Origin: Bhargavaea changchunensis
Lineage (GTDB): Bacteria > Bacillota > Bacilli > Bacillales_A > Planococcaceae
Direction of reading: 5' to 3'
NCBI RefSeq assembly: GCF_042665595.1
Contig: NZ_JBHTCT010000010.1
Coordinates: 1-64,000, forward strand
DNA length: 64,000 nucleotides
The notes beneath the pieces are model-generated. The model was not told the origin of the DNA. It did no database searches and saw only the letters and a list, made by a program, of their open reading frames with translations. Positions within the stretch are counted from its first letter, which is position 1. Each line of letters starts with the position of its first letter. The translations under genes were made by a program, and so were the position numbers. Of the stretch, positions 32,739 through 40,862 are shown one piece after another.

Positions 32739-34439
32739 ATGAGGTCAAGCCGGGAAGAAGTAATGTCCATAACAAAAAAGCTGGTTCAGCAGGAGAGCAT
32801 CGTGAATACGGAGGGGGAGAAGTTGCTTGCACAGACCCTGCACGCACTGATTTCCGGATTGCCGTATTTCATGGATCACCCGGATCAGGTGATTCTCGCC
32901 CCGACAAGTGAGGATGAGCGGGAGCGGCACAATGTGTTGGCGTATGTGAAAGGGACGAAAGGGAACAGCGGGCGCACGGTGCTCCTGATGGGTCATCTGG
33001 ATACGGTGGGCACGGATGATTTTGTCCATCTGCAGGAGGATGCCTGCCATCCCGACCGTCTGATGGAAAAGCTGCGGAAAGAAGAGCTCCCCGATTCTGT
33101 AAGGGAACAGCTGGATTCCGGTGATTGGCTTTTCGGACGGGGTGTGCTGGATATGAAAAGCGGGCTGGCTAGCAATACGTACCTCCTGAAGTATTATGCG
33201 GAGCATCCCGAAAAGCTGGACGGGAACATTGTGTACCTGGCGGAGTGCGATGAAGAGGACAGCTCCCACGGAATCCTGTCCGCGCTGGACATGCTCAGGC
33301 AATGGAAAGAGCAACTCGGCTTCACCTATGTAGGGGCCATCAATGCGGACTTCGTGTCTCCACGCCATACAGAAGACAGGAACCGCTACGTCTATCGGGG
33401 AACCGTCGGAAAACTGCTTCCTTCCTTCTTCATTACAGGAGCCGAAGCACATGTGGGATCCTGTTTTGAAGGGATGGACCCGAACCTGATCGCCGCGGAA
33501 CTGACGAGGCAGATCAGCTACAATCCGGAGCTTTGTGATGAAGCGGACGGGGAGGTGACCGTTCCTCCGGTCTCATTGAAACAGACCGATCTCAAGCCGG
33601 GCTACACGGTTCAGACGGCCTTGTCCGCTTTTGTTTATTACAATTTCTTCGTTCATTCATGGTCACCGGAAGACGTATTGAATAAGTTGAAAGGGCAGGC
33701 TCTGGTTGCATTTGAACATGCCCTATCCATTTACGGAGCCAGATATCGCCAATACTGCGAGATGACCGGCGAGCCGGTTCGCCAAATTCCCTGGGCGCCG
33801 AGAGTGTTCACTTATCAAGAGATGGAAGAACAGCTGGTCCATGAACATGGTGTACGGTTCACTGATCATATGGATCGATTCAAAAAGAATCTCCTCGAAG
33901 ACACGAGTTTGGACGTGAGGATGTTTTCAGTGAGGGTGGTCGAAGAAGCCTGGAAGTGGATGGCCGACCGGTCGCCCGCGGTTGTCCTGTTCTATTCCTC
34001 TCTTTACTCGCCAAGGGTGCGGATCACCGGGGAAACCTCGGATGAAGCAGCGCTGAACCGGGCACTGGATCGGGCGATCGAGGACGTGCAGCCGATGTAT
34101 CCCCACCCGATCAAGGTCAGAAATTTCTTTCCCCATATTTCCGACATGAGCTTTGTATCCATCAGTGACGATGAAGAGGGGATCGGGGCGGTCAGGGACA
34201 ACAACCCTGCCTGGGGCACCAAGCACTTCGTCGATTACGAAGCAGTGCGGGAACTTCAGATTCCGGTGATCAACATCGGGCCCTATGGGATGGATGCGCA
34301 CAGCAAAATGGAACGGGCGGAAATGGCTTATTCATTTGAAGTGGTTCCCGCATTGACCCGGAGCGTCATAGAACGGCTGATCGGCGCAGATGAAACTCAA
34401 ACTGCGCCTGTCATGGAGGTGCGGGAAGCCCATTCATGA
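32739..34439 (+). CDS. rocB: RocB-like M20 peptidase (arginine utilisation protein)
   Basis: 566 residues, the size of RocB. Metal-binding motifs of M20 hydrolases: LLMGHLDTVG (~residues 82-91), GRGVLDMKSG (~131-140) and AECDEEDSSHG (~166-176). RocB is linked to arginine and ornithine breakdown in Bacillus, though its exact substrate is not settled. Here no rocA/rocD/rocF genes are near and no RocR site was seen. The ATG at 32739 follows GGGGAGAAAAGGCCA; the next ATG (MSITKK) is 8 codons on. Confidence 0.88.
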   Translation: MRSSREEVMSITKKLVQQESIVNTEGEKLLAQTLHALISGLPYFMDHPDQVILAPTSEDERERHNVLAYVKGTKGNSGRTVLLMGHLDTVGTDDFVHLQEDACHPDRLMEKLRKEELPDSVREQLDSGDWLFGRGVLDMKSGLASNTYLLKYYAEHPEKLDGNIVYLAECDEEDSSHGILSALDMLRQWKEQLGFTYVGAINADFVSPRHTEDRNRYVYRGTVGKLLPSFFITGAEAHVGSCFEGMDPNLIAAELTRQISYNPELCDEADGEVTVPPVSLKQTDLKPGYTVQTALSAFVYYNFFVHSWSPEDVLNKLKGQALVAFEHALSIYGARYRQYCEMTGEPVRQIPWAPRVFTYQEMEEQLVHEHGVRFTDHMDRFKKNLLEDTSLDVRMFSVRVVEEAWKWMADRSPAVVLFYSSLYSPRVRITGETSDEAALNRALDRAIEDVQPMYPHPIKVRNFFPHISDMSFVSISDDEEGIGAVRDNNPAWGTKHFVDYEAVRELQIPVINIGPYGMDAHSKMERAEMAYSFEVVPALTRSVIERLIGADETQTAPVMEVREAHS

Positions 34440-34541
34440 TTCCCCATCTGATACCTTCAAGACCATTCCTTCTATTGCCTTTTCCTTTCCGTTTTCGTAT
34501 AATTCGTATATCGAAATAAACGGAAAGTGAAGGGCCTGTCC

Positions 34542-35816
34542 ATGATTAACTGGTTGAACGAATGGAAAAAGAAGGTCTCTGGATTTAGCCGCAACGTCCG
34601 GCTGTTCATACTGGCCAATATCCTCATCCAGGTCGGGATGGGGGTATTTGCCGTGATGTACAATCTGTATATCAAGGCGCTCGGAATGCCGGAAACCGTG
34701 AACGGCAGTATAATCTCGATGACGGCACTCGCGACGGCGATCATCCTCATACCGGCTGGGCTGCTCAGTGACCGGTTCGGACGGAAGTGGCTGCTCATCG
34801 GCGGGTCTGCGCTTACGATGATGACGTTGTTCTACCGAGCTGTTGAAACGGCGGAAAGCACACTTGTGGCGGCCGCATTCGTGACTGGTCTGACGATGGC
34901 ATTTGTACAGGTGTCCGGTGTCCCGTTCCTTGCGGAAAACTCGACTGCTTCGGAACGGGTCCATCTGTTCAGCCTTTATTTCTCGCTCGTCACCGTGGCA
35001 GGAGTGTTCGGCAGTCTCGGGGGCGGAGTGATTGCGGACATACTGGAAAAGTCGTTCGGCCTGTTCGAAGTGGAGGCGGTCCGGTGGTCACTTCTTGCAG
35101 GAGCGGCAATCTTTGCGGCTGGGATTCTTCCGCTCTTCTTCCTTTCTGGTGGAAAGCGGGCGGACCAGCCGCATGTGACTCCGGACCGGATCCCCGAACC
35201 GCCTGAAGCAGGTGAGCCGGATGAGGCGGCACTGGGCAGAAACGTGAAACTCATTTTCCATCTCGGACTTGCGAATCTGCTGATCGGTTTCGGGTCAGGG
35301 CTTGTCATCCCGTACCTGAACCTGTACTTCGCCAACAGGTTCGATGCATCAAATGCCTACATCGGCCTGATTTTATCACTCGGGTCCGCTATGACGGCCG
35401 TCGCGATGATGATCGGTCCGGCGCTGGTCAAGCGGGTCGGCAAGGTGAAGGCGCTCATCTTCTTCCAGCTCGCATCGATCCCGTTCCTGTTCCTGACGGC
35501 TTATACGATGTCGCTTGGCCTCGCTTCTCTCGGATTCCTCATGCGCCAGGCGCTCATGAACGCCGGCAACCCGATCCAGAGCGCCATCTCGATGGAAATC
35601 GTCCACGACAAATACAAAGGCCTCGCCAACTCCGTCAACCAGACCGTCTTCCAGATGGGCTGGGCGGCGATGGGCCCGGTGTCCGCGGGTCTGGTCGTTG
35701 CCTACGGATCGTACTGGGGATACGCGTGGGCGTTTACGATCACGGGCGTCCTGTATATGATTTCGTCCATCTACTATTACATGGTGTTCGGGAGGAGGAA
35801 GCTGGCGGGGGAATAG
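34542..35816 (+). CDS. MFS transporter
   Basis: 424 residues, about 12 helices. Motif A region GLLSDRFGRKWLLIGG after helix 2 marks the major facilitator superfamily. A long central loop rich in Pro and Glu (residues ~205-235) separates the halves. No drug-class motif stands out and the substrate is unknown. Start chosen at the ATG 34542, with AAGGG 8 bases upstream; a GTG at 34527 is in frame but less well placed. A possible promoter region TTCGTATAATTCG lies at about 34490-34510. Confidence 0.88.
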   Translation: MINWLNEWKKKVSGFSRNVRLFILANILIQVGMGVFAVMYNLYIKALGMPETVNGSIISMTALATAIILIPAGLLSDRFGRKWLLIGGSALTMMTLFYRAVETAESTLVAAAFVTGLTMAFVQVSGVPFLAENSTASERVHLFSLYFSLVTVAGVFGSLGGGVIADILEKSFGLFEVEAVRWSLLAGAAIFAAGILPLFFLSGGKRADQPHVTPDRIPEPPEAGEPDEAALGRNVKLIFHLGLANLLIGFGSGLVIPYLNLYFANRFDASNAYIGLILSLGSAMTAVAMMIGPALVKRVGKVKALIFFQLASIPFLFLTAYTMSLGLASLGFLMRQALMNAGNPIQSAISMEIVHDKYKGLANSVNQTVFQMGWAAMGPVSAGLVVAYGSYWGYAWAFTITGVLYMISSIYYYMVFGRRKLAGE

Positions 35817-35822
35817 GAATGA

Positions 35823-35927
35823 TTAATCCTTCCAAGCTTTTTTTATGATCGTAACAACCAACCAGATGGTTCCGAGAAAGAATAGGTACATTATAATGAG
35901 TGGCGATACAGTAATGAATAATTCCAT
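35823..35927 (-). CDS. small membrane protein, 34 residues
   Basis: Encodes MELFITVSPLIIMYLFFLGT followed by IWLVVTIIKKAWKD. One hydrophobic stretch covers residues ~3-27 and the tail is basic (KKAWKD), placing the C-terminus in the cytoplasm. GGGGGA stands 5-6 bases before the ATG. It lies in the 370-base gap between the MFS and serine hydrolase genes, opposite strand. Looks like a real small gene; no family recognised. Confidence 0.55.
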   Translation of the reverse strand: MELFITVSPLIIMYLFFLGTIWLVVTIIKKAWKD

Positions 35928-36001
35928 TAGAATCCCCCAATTTATTTAAAAGGTAATTTGACATATTTATTTATATGTAAAGATGTGAAATGACATGTTA
36001 T

Positions 36002-36031
36002 AGCCCCGGCTGCCATTGGCTGTCGGGGCTG
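36002..36031. terminator. hairpin, possible terminator
   Basis: AGCCCCGGC with GCTGTCGGGGCT forms a strong stem, followed by GTTATTTG only. It could act as a weak terminator for the MFS gene. Confidence 0.4.
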
Positions 36032-36190
36032 TTATTTGTCTTTGCCGGCGGAGATCCCTTATTTGACGGGGGAGCATTAGTAAATATGTGCTAGAATAGA
36101 CTGAAAATAATGAGTTCTTATGTAAGGTGTCACAGGGCTCAGGTTTGTTTGAGTTGATAACAGAAATCAGAGAGTGTGGTTTGATAAGTT

Positions 36191-37999
36191 GTGAACAATC
36201 AAGGTCCTCAACAGGTTCGTCTATTCGTATATGTCTCTCTGATTCTGATGTTCTTTACAATCAATATCAAACCTGTCTTGGCGGCATCAGAACAGCAAGA
36301 ATTGGAAGAGGCATTATCTGATTACCTGAACGAACATGGAGAAAAGGCGGCAGGCGTAGCTGTGATCGTCGTCAATGAAGATGAAATCACGTATTTGATG
36401 GATGGGTATGCTGATATCAAGCGGCAGGTCCCGGTCGATGAAGAAACAATCTTTGAATGGGGATCTGTTTCCAAAGTCCTCATCTGGATCAGCATTCTGC
36501 AGCTGGAAGAGGCCGGTCACCTTGAGTTGGATAAAGATATCGCAACGTATCTGCCCCGGGACTTTCACTCAAAACTTTCATTTGACAGTCCTGTTACATT
36601 GACACACTTAATGAATCATACGGCTGGCTACGATGACAGCTACACGGATTTGATGGTTCTGAAACCGGCCGAAATAGCTTCATTAAAAGAGGTACTGGAA
36701 GCTGCGGATGTCCGGCAGGTATTTCCTCCGGGAGAGGTTGTTGCGTACTCGAACTACGGGGCCGGGCTGGCCGCCTATGTGGTTGAAGAAGTGAGTGGCA
36801 TGGACTTCAGATTATATGTACAGAAACACATTTTCGAACCTCTTCAAATGACGAAAACATCAATAGACGCGGAACAAAATGATCTCCCATGGGTGAAAGA
36901 GCAAAGGAAAAACGTCCAGGGCTACTCGGAAGATCTGCAGCTGATCCAGCCGAATCATTATGTGATTCCCCTGTATCCTGCCGGAAGTGTGACGGGAGTT
37001 GCTTCTGATCTTCAAAAACTGCTGAAGGCGCTGTTGAGTGAAGACGGAGCTCCTTTGTTCCGGCACCGCCAAACGCTCGACGCCCTGCTCCTGCCCACTT
37101 TATATTACCCGGGAACGAATGTGCCGAGGATGGCCAATGGGCTGGTTTCCTTGCCGTCCGAAAGCGGACAGGTTTTTGGACACGGTGGGAATACCGTTGC
37201 CTTCAGTTCTTCATTTTATGTAGACAGACAAGCGGGGACCGGTGTGTTGGTGATGACCAATATGGCGAATGAGCGCACCTTCACACTTGGTATTCCTGAA
37301 ATCGTCTTCGGAAAGCCCCATAAGGAAAACCCGTCTACCTTGGAAGACTCATCAAAGTGGGCAGGAATTTATGAGCCGGCCCGCGTGCCCCGGCACGGAT
37401 TCAGCAAGGTGTATGGCCTTCTTTTGAGAAGCAAATCTGAACAGGCGGAAGCACATGATCTCACGATGAACGGCCTCCGCTATTCGCAGACGGGACCGGG
37501 AATGTATCTGACAGGGGACGACTTCAGCGCCTATGCGATCGATGTTTATTCAGAGCATCCGGTAAACGGAAACATGTTGTCTTCCGCTCAAACGGACATG
37601 TTGCGTATCCCAATTTATCAACATCTACTTGAGTGGGGATCAATCGCCCTGGGGGCTCTTGCTGCACTGTTATCCATTGTTTTCATGCTCTTCTCCCTGC
37701 TGAGAAAAATAAGGATCCATACAATCCTATTGATGCAGCATGTATTGAACCTGCTGGCGGTCCTCAACGCCGTCTGGATCGCCTATCGCACCGCATCGAT
37801 AACGACCTACACATCCATTCATCCTTTCCTGACTGCGAATTTGTTCTACGTGGCCGCTTCATGGGTCGTCAGCGGCATCCTGATTGCCCGGATGAGAACC
37901 GGACGGAAGGACAAACGGGAAGCTTTCATCGGAATTCTCACAGTGATGACTGCAGTCGTACTGACCGGTAACATCCTATATTGGGAATTTTATTTTTAA
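36191..37999 (+). CDS. membrane-bound serine hydrolase (beta-lactamase/PBP4* family)
   Basis: 602 residues. A signal-like N-terminal helix, a class C beta-lactamase-type domain (residues ~35-370) and a C-terminal region with about four membrane helices (from ~residue 478). Active-site motifs: SVSK (Ser-x-x-Lys, ~residues 93-96), YSNYG (Tyr, ~177-181) and GHGG (third motif, ~337-340). These proteins hydrolyse or transfer peptide or ester bonds at the cell surface; B. subtilis PbpE relatives are examples, but the membrane tail makes this closer to extracellular esterase-like proteins. Start is GTG at 36191 without a clear ribosome binding site. Codon use is more AT-rich than neighbours, hinting at later acquisition. 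Confidence 0.88.
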   Translation: MNNQGPQQVRLFVYVSLILMFFTINIKPVLAASEQQELEEALSDYLNEHGEKAAGVAVIVVNEDEITYLMDGYADIKRQVPVDEETIFEWGSVSKVLIWISILQLEEAGHLELDKDIATYLPRDFHSKLSFDSPVTLTHLMNHTAGYDDSYTDLMVLKPAEIASLKEVLEAADVRQVFPPGEVVAYSNYGAGLAAYVVEEVSGMDFRLYVQKHIFEPLQMTKTSIDAEQNDLPWVKEQRKNVQGYSEDLQLIQPNHYVIPLYPAGSVTGVASDLQKLLKALLSEDGAPLFRHRQTLDALLLPTLYYPGTNVPRMANGLVSLPSESGQVFGHGGNTVAFSSSFYVDRQAGTGVLVMTNMANERTFTLGIPEIVFGKPHKENPSTLEDSSKWAGIYEPARVPRHGFSKVYGLLLRSKSEQAEAHDLTMNGLRYSQTGPGMYLTGDDFSAYAIDVYSEHPVNGNMLSSAQTDMLRIPIYQHLLEWGSIALGALAALLSIVFMLFSLLRKIRIHTILLMQHVLNLLAVLNAVWIAYRTASITTYTSIHPFLTANLFYVAASWVVSGILIARMRTGRKDKREAFIGILTVMTAVVLTGNILYWEFYF

Positions 38000-38008
38000 A
38001 TGATTAAA

Positions 38009-38046
38009 AAGCCTCCACATCCGGTTATTCGGCTGTGGAGGCTTCT
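38009..38046. terminator. bidirectional terminator
   Basis: AAGCCTCCACA/TGTGGAGGCTT stem between the convergent serine hydrolase and the 49-residue gene; A-run and TTCTTG at the sides. Confidence 0.8.
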
Positions 38047-38051
38047 TGCAA

Positions 38052-38201
38052 TTATTTTCTTTGGTTGTCGGCAGTATTGATCATCCGGTTCTGCTCATTC
38101 GGCTCGCGGGCCTTGTCCTTCATCGCTTCCTGTTCGCGTCGCTGCTGTTCGTTCAGCTTATCTTTCTCTTCGAAGTTGTTCTGCGATTTGCTGTCTCCCA
38201 T
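38052..38201 (-). CDS. small highly charged protein, 49 residues
   Basis: Encodes a 49-residue hydrophilic protein beginning MGDSKSQNNFEEKDKLNEQQ and rich in Gln, Glu, Lys, Arg and Asn. It contains no hydrophobic core and is likely one long helix or disordered. AAGGAGGAATTCCCG is a perfect ribosome binding site for the ATG at 38201, and a terminator follows the stop. The composition recalls minor small acid-soluble spore proteins, but no family signature was recognised. Confidence 0.7.
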   Translation of the reverse strand: MGDSKSQNNFEEKDKLNEQQRREQEAMKDKAREPNEQNRMINTADNQRK

Positions 38202-38277
38202 CGGGAATTCCTCCTTCCGGTATTACTTGGAGTATTCCCGGCAGACGCTCAAATCAAACGGTCATGTTGAGTGTCCG

Positions 38278-38470
38278 ATCTGAAATAAGGAAGGGAGTTG
38301 CAATAAGGCCGCTCGAATTGAAATAAGGGGGCTGAAGTTGCAATAAGGCTGCCCGACTTGAAATAAGGAGGTTGAAGTTGCAATAACACCGCTCGAATTG
38401 AAATAAGGCCGCCCGACTTGCAATAAGGAAACCCGACTTGCAATATGGCCTCCCAAGCCGAAACAAGCCT
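38278..38470. repeat. tandem repeat array 2: 20-bp period, ten units
   Basis: Ten units of TTG(C/A)AATAAGG start at 38278, 38298, 38318 and so on to 38458, exactly 20 bases apart. The first and last units are degenerate. Nine variable bases separate the 11-base cores, and three spacer types recur (GCTCGAA, GCCCGAC, CTGAAG endings). It lies between the 49-residue gene and the yheE stop. Confidence 0.93.
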
Positions 38471-38673
38471 CACTCGTAGACGTGGAACGTCATCAGTTCG
38501 TGAATCATCTTCTTGACCTGATCTTCATCCGGCGGTGTTTCGCCTGACCAGACGATCGAGCCGTCCTGGCGGTAGTCGCCGCCGTAGCGCTTGTTTTTAT
38601 AATGGAAAGAGAACGTCCAGCCCGGGAGCCGGCCTCCTTCGAACATCGGTTTGTACGTGAAATGCTGCAGCAT
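38470..38673 (-). CDS. yheE: YheE-like protein (DUF5342)
   Basis: 67 residues from the ATG at 38673 (an upstream ATG at 38691 gives 73). Seen: HFTYKPMFEGGRLPGWTFSF, YGGDYRQDGSIVWSGETPP and HELMTFHVYE, which match the small YheE family of Bacillus. Function unknown. It is one of the yhe genes conserved in place between the exporter pair and yheB/yheA. Confidence 0.82.
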   Translation of the reverse strand: MLQHFTYKPMFEGGRLPGWTFSFHYKNKRYGGDYRQDGSIVWSGETPPDEDQVKKMIHELMTFHVYE

Positions 38674-38725
38674 GTCCCTCATCCCTTTCATGATGGCCGC
38701 TCCAAACGCATACCTTGGTGTAAAG

Positions 38726-39136
38726 ATGACGAAAGGATGCGACCGCGTGTTTACCGATCAGCTCCGCGAAGCGATAGAGGACAAGTACAAGACGTTCTAT
38801 TTCTACAAGTCGATGGCTTCGCTCACGAATGACCGGTACTGGCTCGACTTCATCCAGCATGCATTGGATGATGAGAAGAGCCATTATGAAATGTTCCAGC
38901 AGCTCTATTATATGATGACGGGCGACTACGTTCAAAGCCTCAGGAAGCCGGGGCCGGTCGACAATATGAAGGGTGCGCTCAAGCAGGCGGTCCGCGACGA
39001 GCTGGAAGGGACCGATAAATACAAAGTCATGATGCTTGAATCGCCTCTCCAGGAGGGCATCAACCCGTTTTTCATTGCGATGCACGACGACATGGAACAT
39101 GCCATCCGGTTCTCAATGATGTACAACGCCATCTGA
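38726..39136 (+). CDS. ferritin-like domain protein
   Basis: 136 residues, all-helical. Two ExxH-type pairs, DDEKSHYEMF (~residues 49-58) and DDMEHAIRF (~121-129), plus Glu in LREAIEDKYKTFYFYK, outline a four-helix di-iron fold like rubrerythrin-type ferritins. It may bind iron or handle peroxide, but no electron-transfer domain is fused. In B. subtilis this interval holds yheD and yheC (absent here). Start set at 38726; the ribosome binding site (GGTG) is weak. Confidence 0.78.
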   Translation: MTKGCDRVFTDQLREAIEDKYKTFYFYKSMASLTNDRYWLDFIQHALDDEKSHYEMFQQLYYMMTGDYVQSLRKPGPVDNMKGALKQAVRDELEGTDKYKVMMLESPLQEGINPFFIAMHDDMEHAIRFSMMYNAI

Positions 39137-39211
39137 GGGTGGCGTTCCTTTTTCTGTATAAGTCTCTGTCTGTTATAATGGGACGGACACCAACAGAAAA
39201 AGGTGAAGTGA

Positions 39212-40354
39212 TTGAATGCATTTCTGACCATCGCGATGATGGCTGTGATCGGCGCCATCATCGGGGGCATTACGAACCATCTGGCGATCAAGATGCTGTT
39301 CCGCCCCCATGAGGCTAAATATATCGGCAACTGGCGTGTGCCGTTCACGCCGGGACTCATTCCGAAGCGCCGGGACGAGCTGGCCAGGCAGTTCGGCAGA
39401 ATCGTTGTGGACTACCTTCTGACGCCGGATACGTTCCGGAACAAGCTCTTCACGCCCGCTGTCCGGGAAAAGGCGGAGGCAGTGATCGGCCGGCTGATCG
39501 GCAAGCATGTATTCGGCGGGGATAAGACATTATCAGACTGGCTGGACATGGCGGGTATGCGGGGCGCAGACGAGAAGATCGAGACAGTCGCGCTCGGTCT
39601 CGTGGATGTTAAGTTTGAGGAAGCAAAAGCGCGGCTCCTTACCGGCACAGTCTCGGAGCGGGTGCCTGAACACTGGATGGAAGAGGCGGAGGAGAAGCTT
39701 CCGGAAATCCGCCGCTATATCCTGTCACGCGCCATGGACTATGTGAACTCGGCGGATGGCCGGAAGACGATCCGCAACATGCTGGATGACTTCCTGGAAT
39801 CCCGGGGGACATTCGGCGGCATGCTCCAGTCGCTATTCGGGAGTTCGGAAACCCTCGTCGACAAGATTCAGAGAGAAGGCCTGAAGTTCCTGTCTGCTCC
39901 GGGAACCGCACGTCTTTTGGATGGACTGATTGAAGGGGAATATGAGAAACTGAAAAACCGCCCGGTCGAGGAACTGATCGGTGGATTTGACTGGGACGGC
40001 CTGAAGGCATCGGTCCTCGCCTATGTCAGGAAAGAGCTGGCTGCAGGCGACCGGCTGGACCGCACGCTGAAAGACTACTGGCCGGAAGGGGAGGCATGGG
40101 TGGCGAACAATGTGACGCCCGCCCTCACCGACTTTGCCTTCAGCCAGGCGGAGGCGAAGATGGAAGAGGCGCTCAGCCGCCTGAAAATCGACCAGATGGT
40201 CAAAGAGCAAGTCGACACGTTTCCGGTATCCAGACTGGAAGACCTGGTGCTCGGAATTTCCAAACGGGAGTTCAAGATGATCACGGTCCTGGGGGCGGTC
40301 CTTGGAGGCCTGATCGGGATCTTCCAGGGGATCTTGTCGTTGCTCATTAATTGA
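39212..40354 (+). CDS. yheB: DUF445 membrane protein YheB
   Basis: 380 residues, DUF445 family. One helix at the N-terminus (AFLTIAMMAVIGAIIGGITNHLAIKMLF), a long helical soluble part and one helix at the C-terminus (VLGAVLGGLIGIFQGILSLLIN), giving a hairpin shape across the membrane. Function is unknown. The start is TTG at 39212 with AAGGTGAAGTGAT upstream. Sixteen bases separate it from yheA, so they form an operon as in B. subtilis. Confidence 0.92.
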   Translation: MNAFLTIAMMAVIGAIIGGITNHLAIKMLFRPHEAKYIGNWRVPFTPGLIPKRRDELARQFGRIVVDYLLTPDTFRNKLFTPAVREKAEAVIGRLIGKHVFGGDKTLSDWLDMAGMRGADEKIETVALGLVDVKFEEAKARLLTGTVSERVPEHWMEEAEEKLPEIRRYILSRAMDYVNSADGRKTIRNMLDDFLESRGTFGGMLQSLFGSSETLVDKIQREGLKFLSAPGTARLLDGLIEGEYEKLKNRPVEELIGGFDWDGLKASVLAYVRKELAAGDRLDRTLKDYWPEGEAWVANNVTPALTDFAFSQAEAKMEEALSRLKIDQMVKEQVDTFPVSRLEDLVLGISKREFKMITVLGAVLGGLIGIFQGILSLLIN

Positions 40355-40369
40355 TTGGAGTGATGGAAA

Positions 40370-40717
40370 ATGACAGTGAATATTTATGATGACATCAACC
40401 GGCTCGAAGCGACATTCCGCAAGACGGATGAATACGCAGCGCTTGTCGGAGCGATCGAAAACGTCAAGAATGACGAAGAGGCGCTGAACATCTTCCGGAA
40501 CTTCCGGAAGATCCAGATGGACCTCCAGCAAAAGCAGATGGCGGGCGAAGAGATTGACGGCGATGTTCTGGAATACGCGCAGAAAACGGCGCAGCTTGCC
40601 CAGAACAACCCGAAGATCGCCGGGATGCTGCAGGCTGAAATGCAGCTGAGCCGCATCATCGAAGACGTCAACCGGATTCTCATGAAGCCGGTGCAGTCCC
40701 TTTACGAGAAAATTTAA
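40370..40717 (+). CDS. yheA: YlbF/YmcA-family protein YheA
   Basis: 115 residues, entirely helical (DUF964, YlbF/YmcA family). Seen: A.FRKTDEYAALVGAIENVKND near residues 15-35 and KPVQSLYEKI at the end. YmcA and YlbF of this family act with RNase Y and in biofilm and competence control; the YheA paralogue has no established role. TTGGAGTGATGGAAA precedes the ATG. Second gene of the yheB operon, with a terminator behind. Confidence 0.9.
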   Translation: MTVNIYDDINRLEATFRKTDEYAALVGAIENVKNDEEALNIFRNFRKIQMDLQQKQMAGEEIDGDVLEYAQKTAQLAQNNPKIAGMLQAEMQLSRIIEDVNRILMKPVQSLYEKI

Positions 40718-40725
40718 TGAAGCTC

Positions 40726-40764
40726 AAGCCGTCCGGGGCATATTGCCTTCCGGGCGGCTTTTTT
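40726..40764 (+). terminator. terminator after yheA
   Basis: AAGCCGTCCGG/CCGGGCGGCTT stem and a six-T run. Confidence 0.87.
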
Positions 40765-40862
40765 GTGTGTTGATTTCAGTCGTGAACGACTCCGCCTGTC
40801 CATACAATGTAGGAAAGTGAATGACTAGTGACGGGTACAGGCAAATGAGAGAGGAGCGGCAA

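Noticed and set aside
38249..38473. Overlapping frames across array 2 on the minus strand
   Set aside because: Open in several frames because of the short repeat without stop codons; no binding site, and the repeats are 20 bp so no stable peptide repeat would result.
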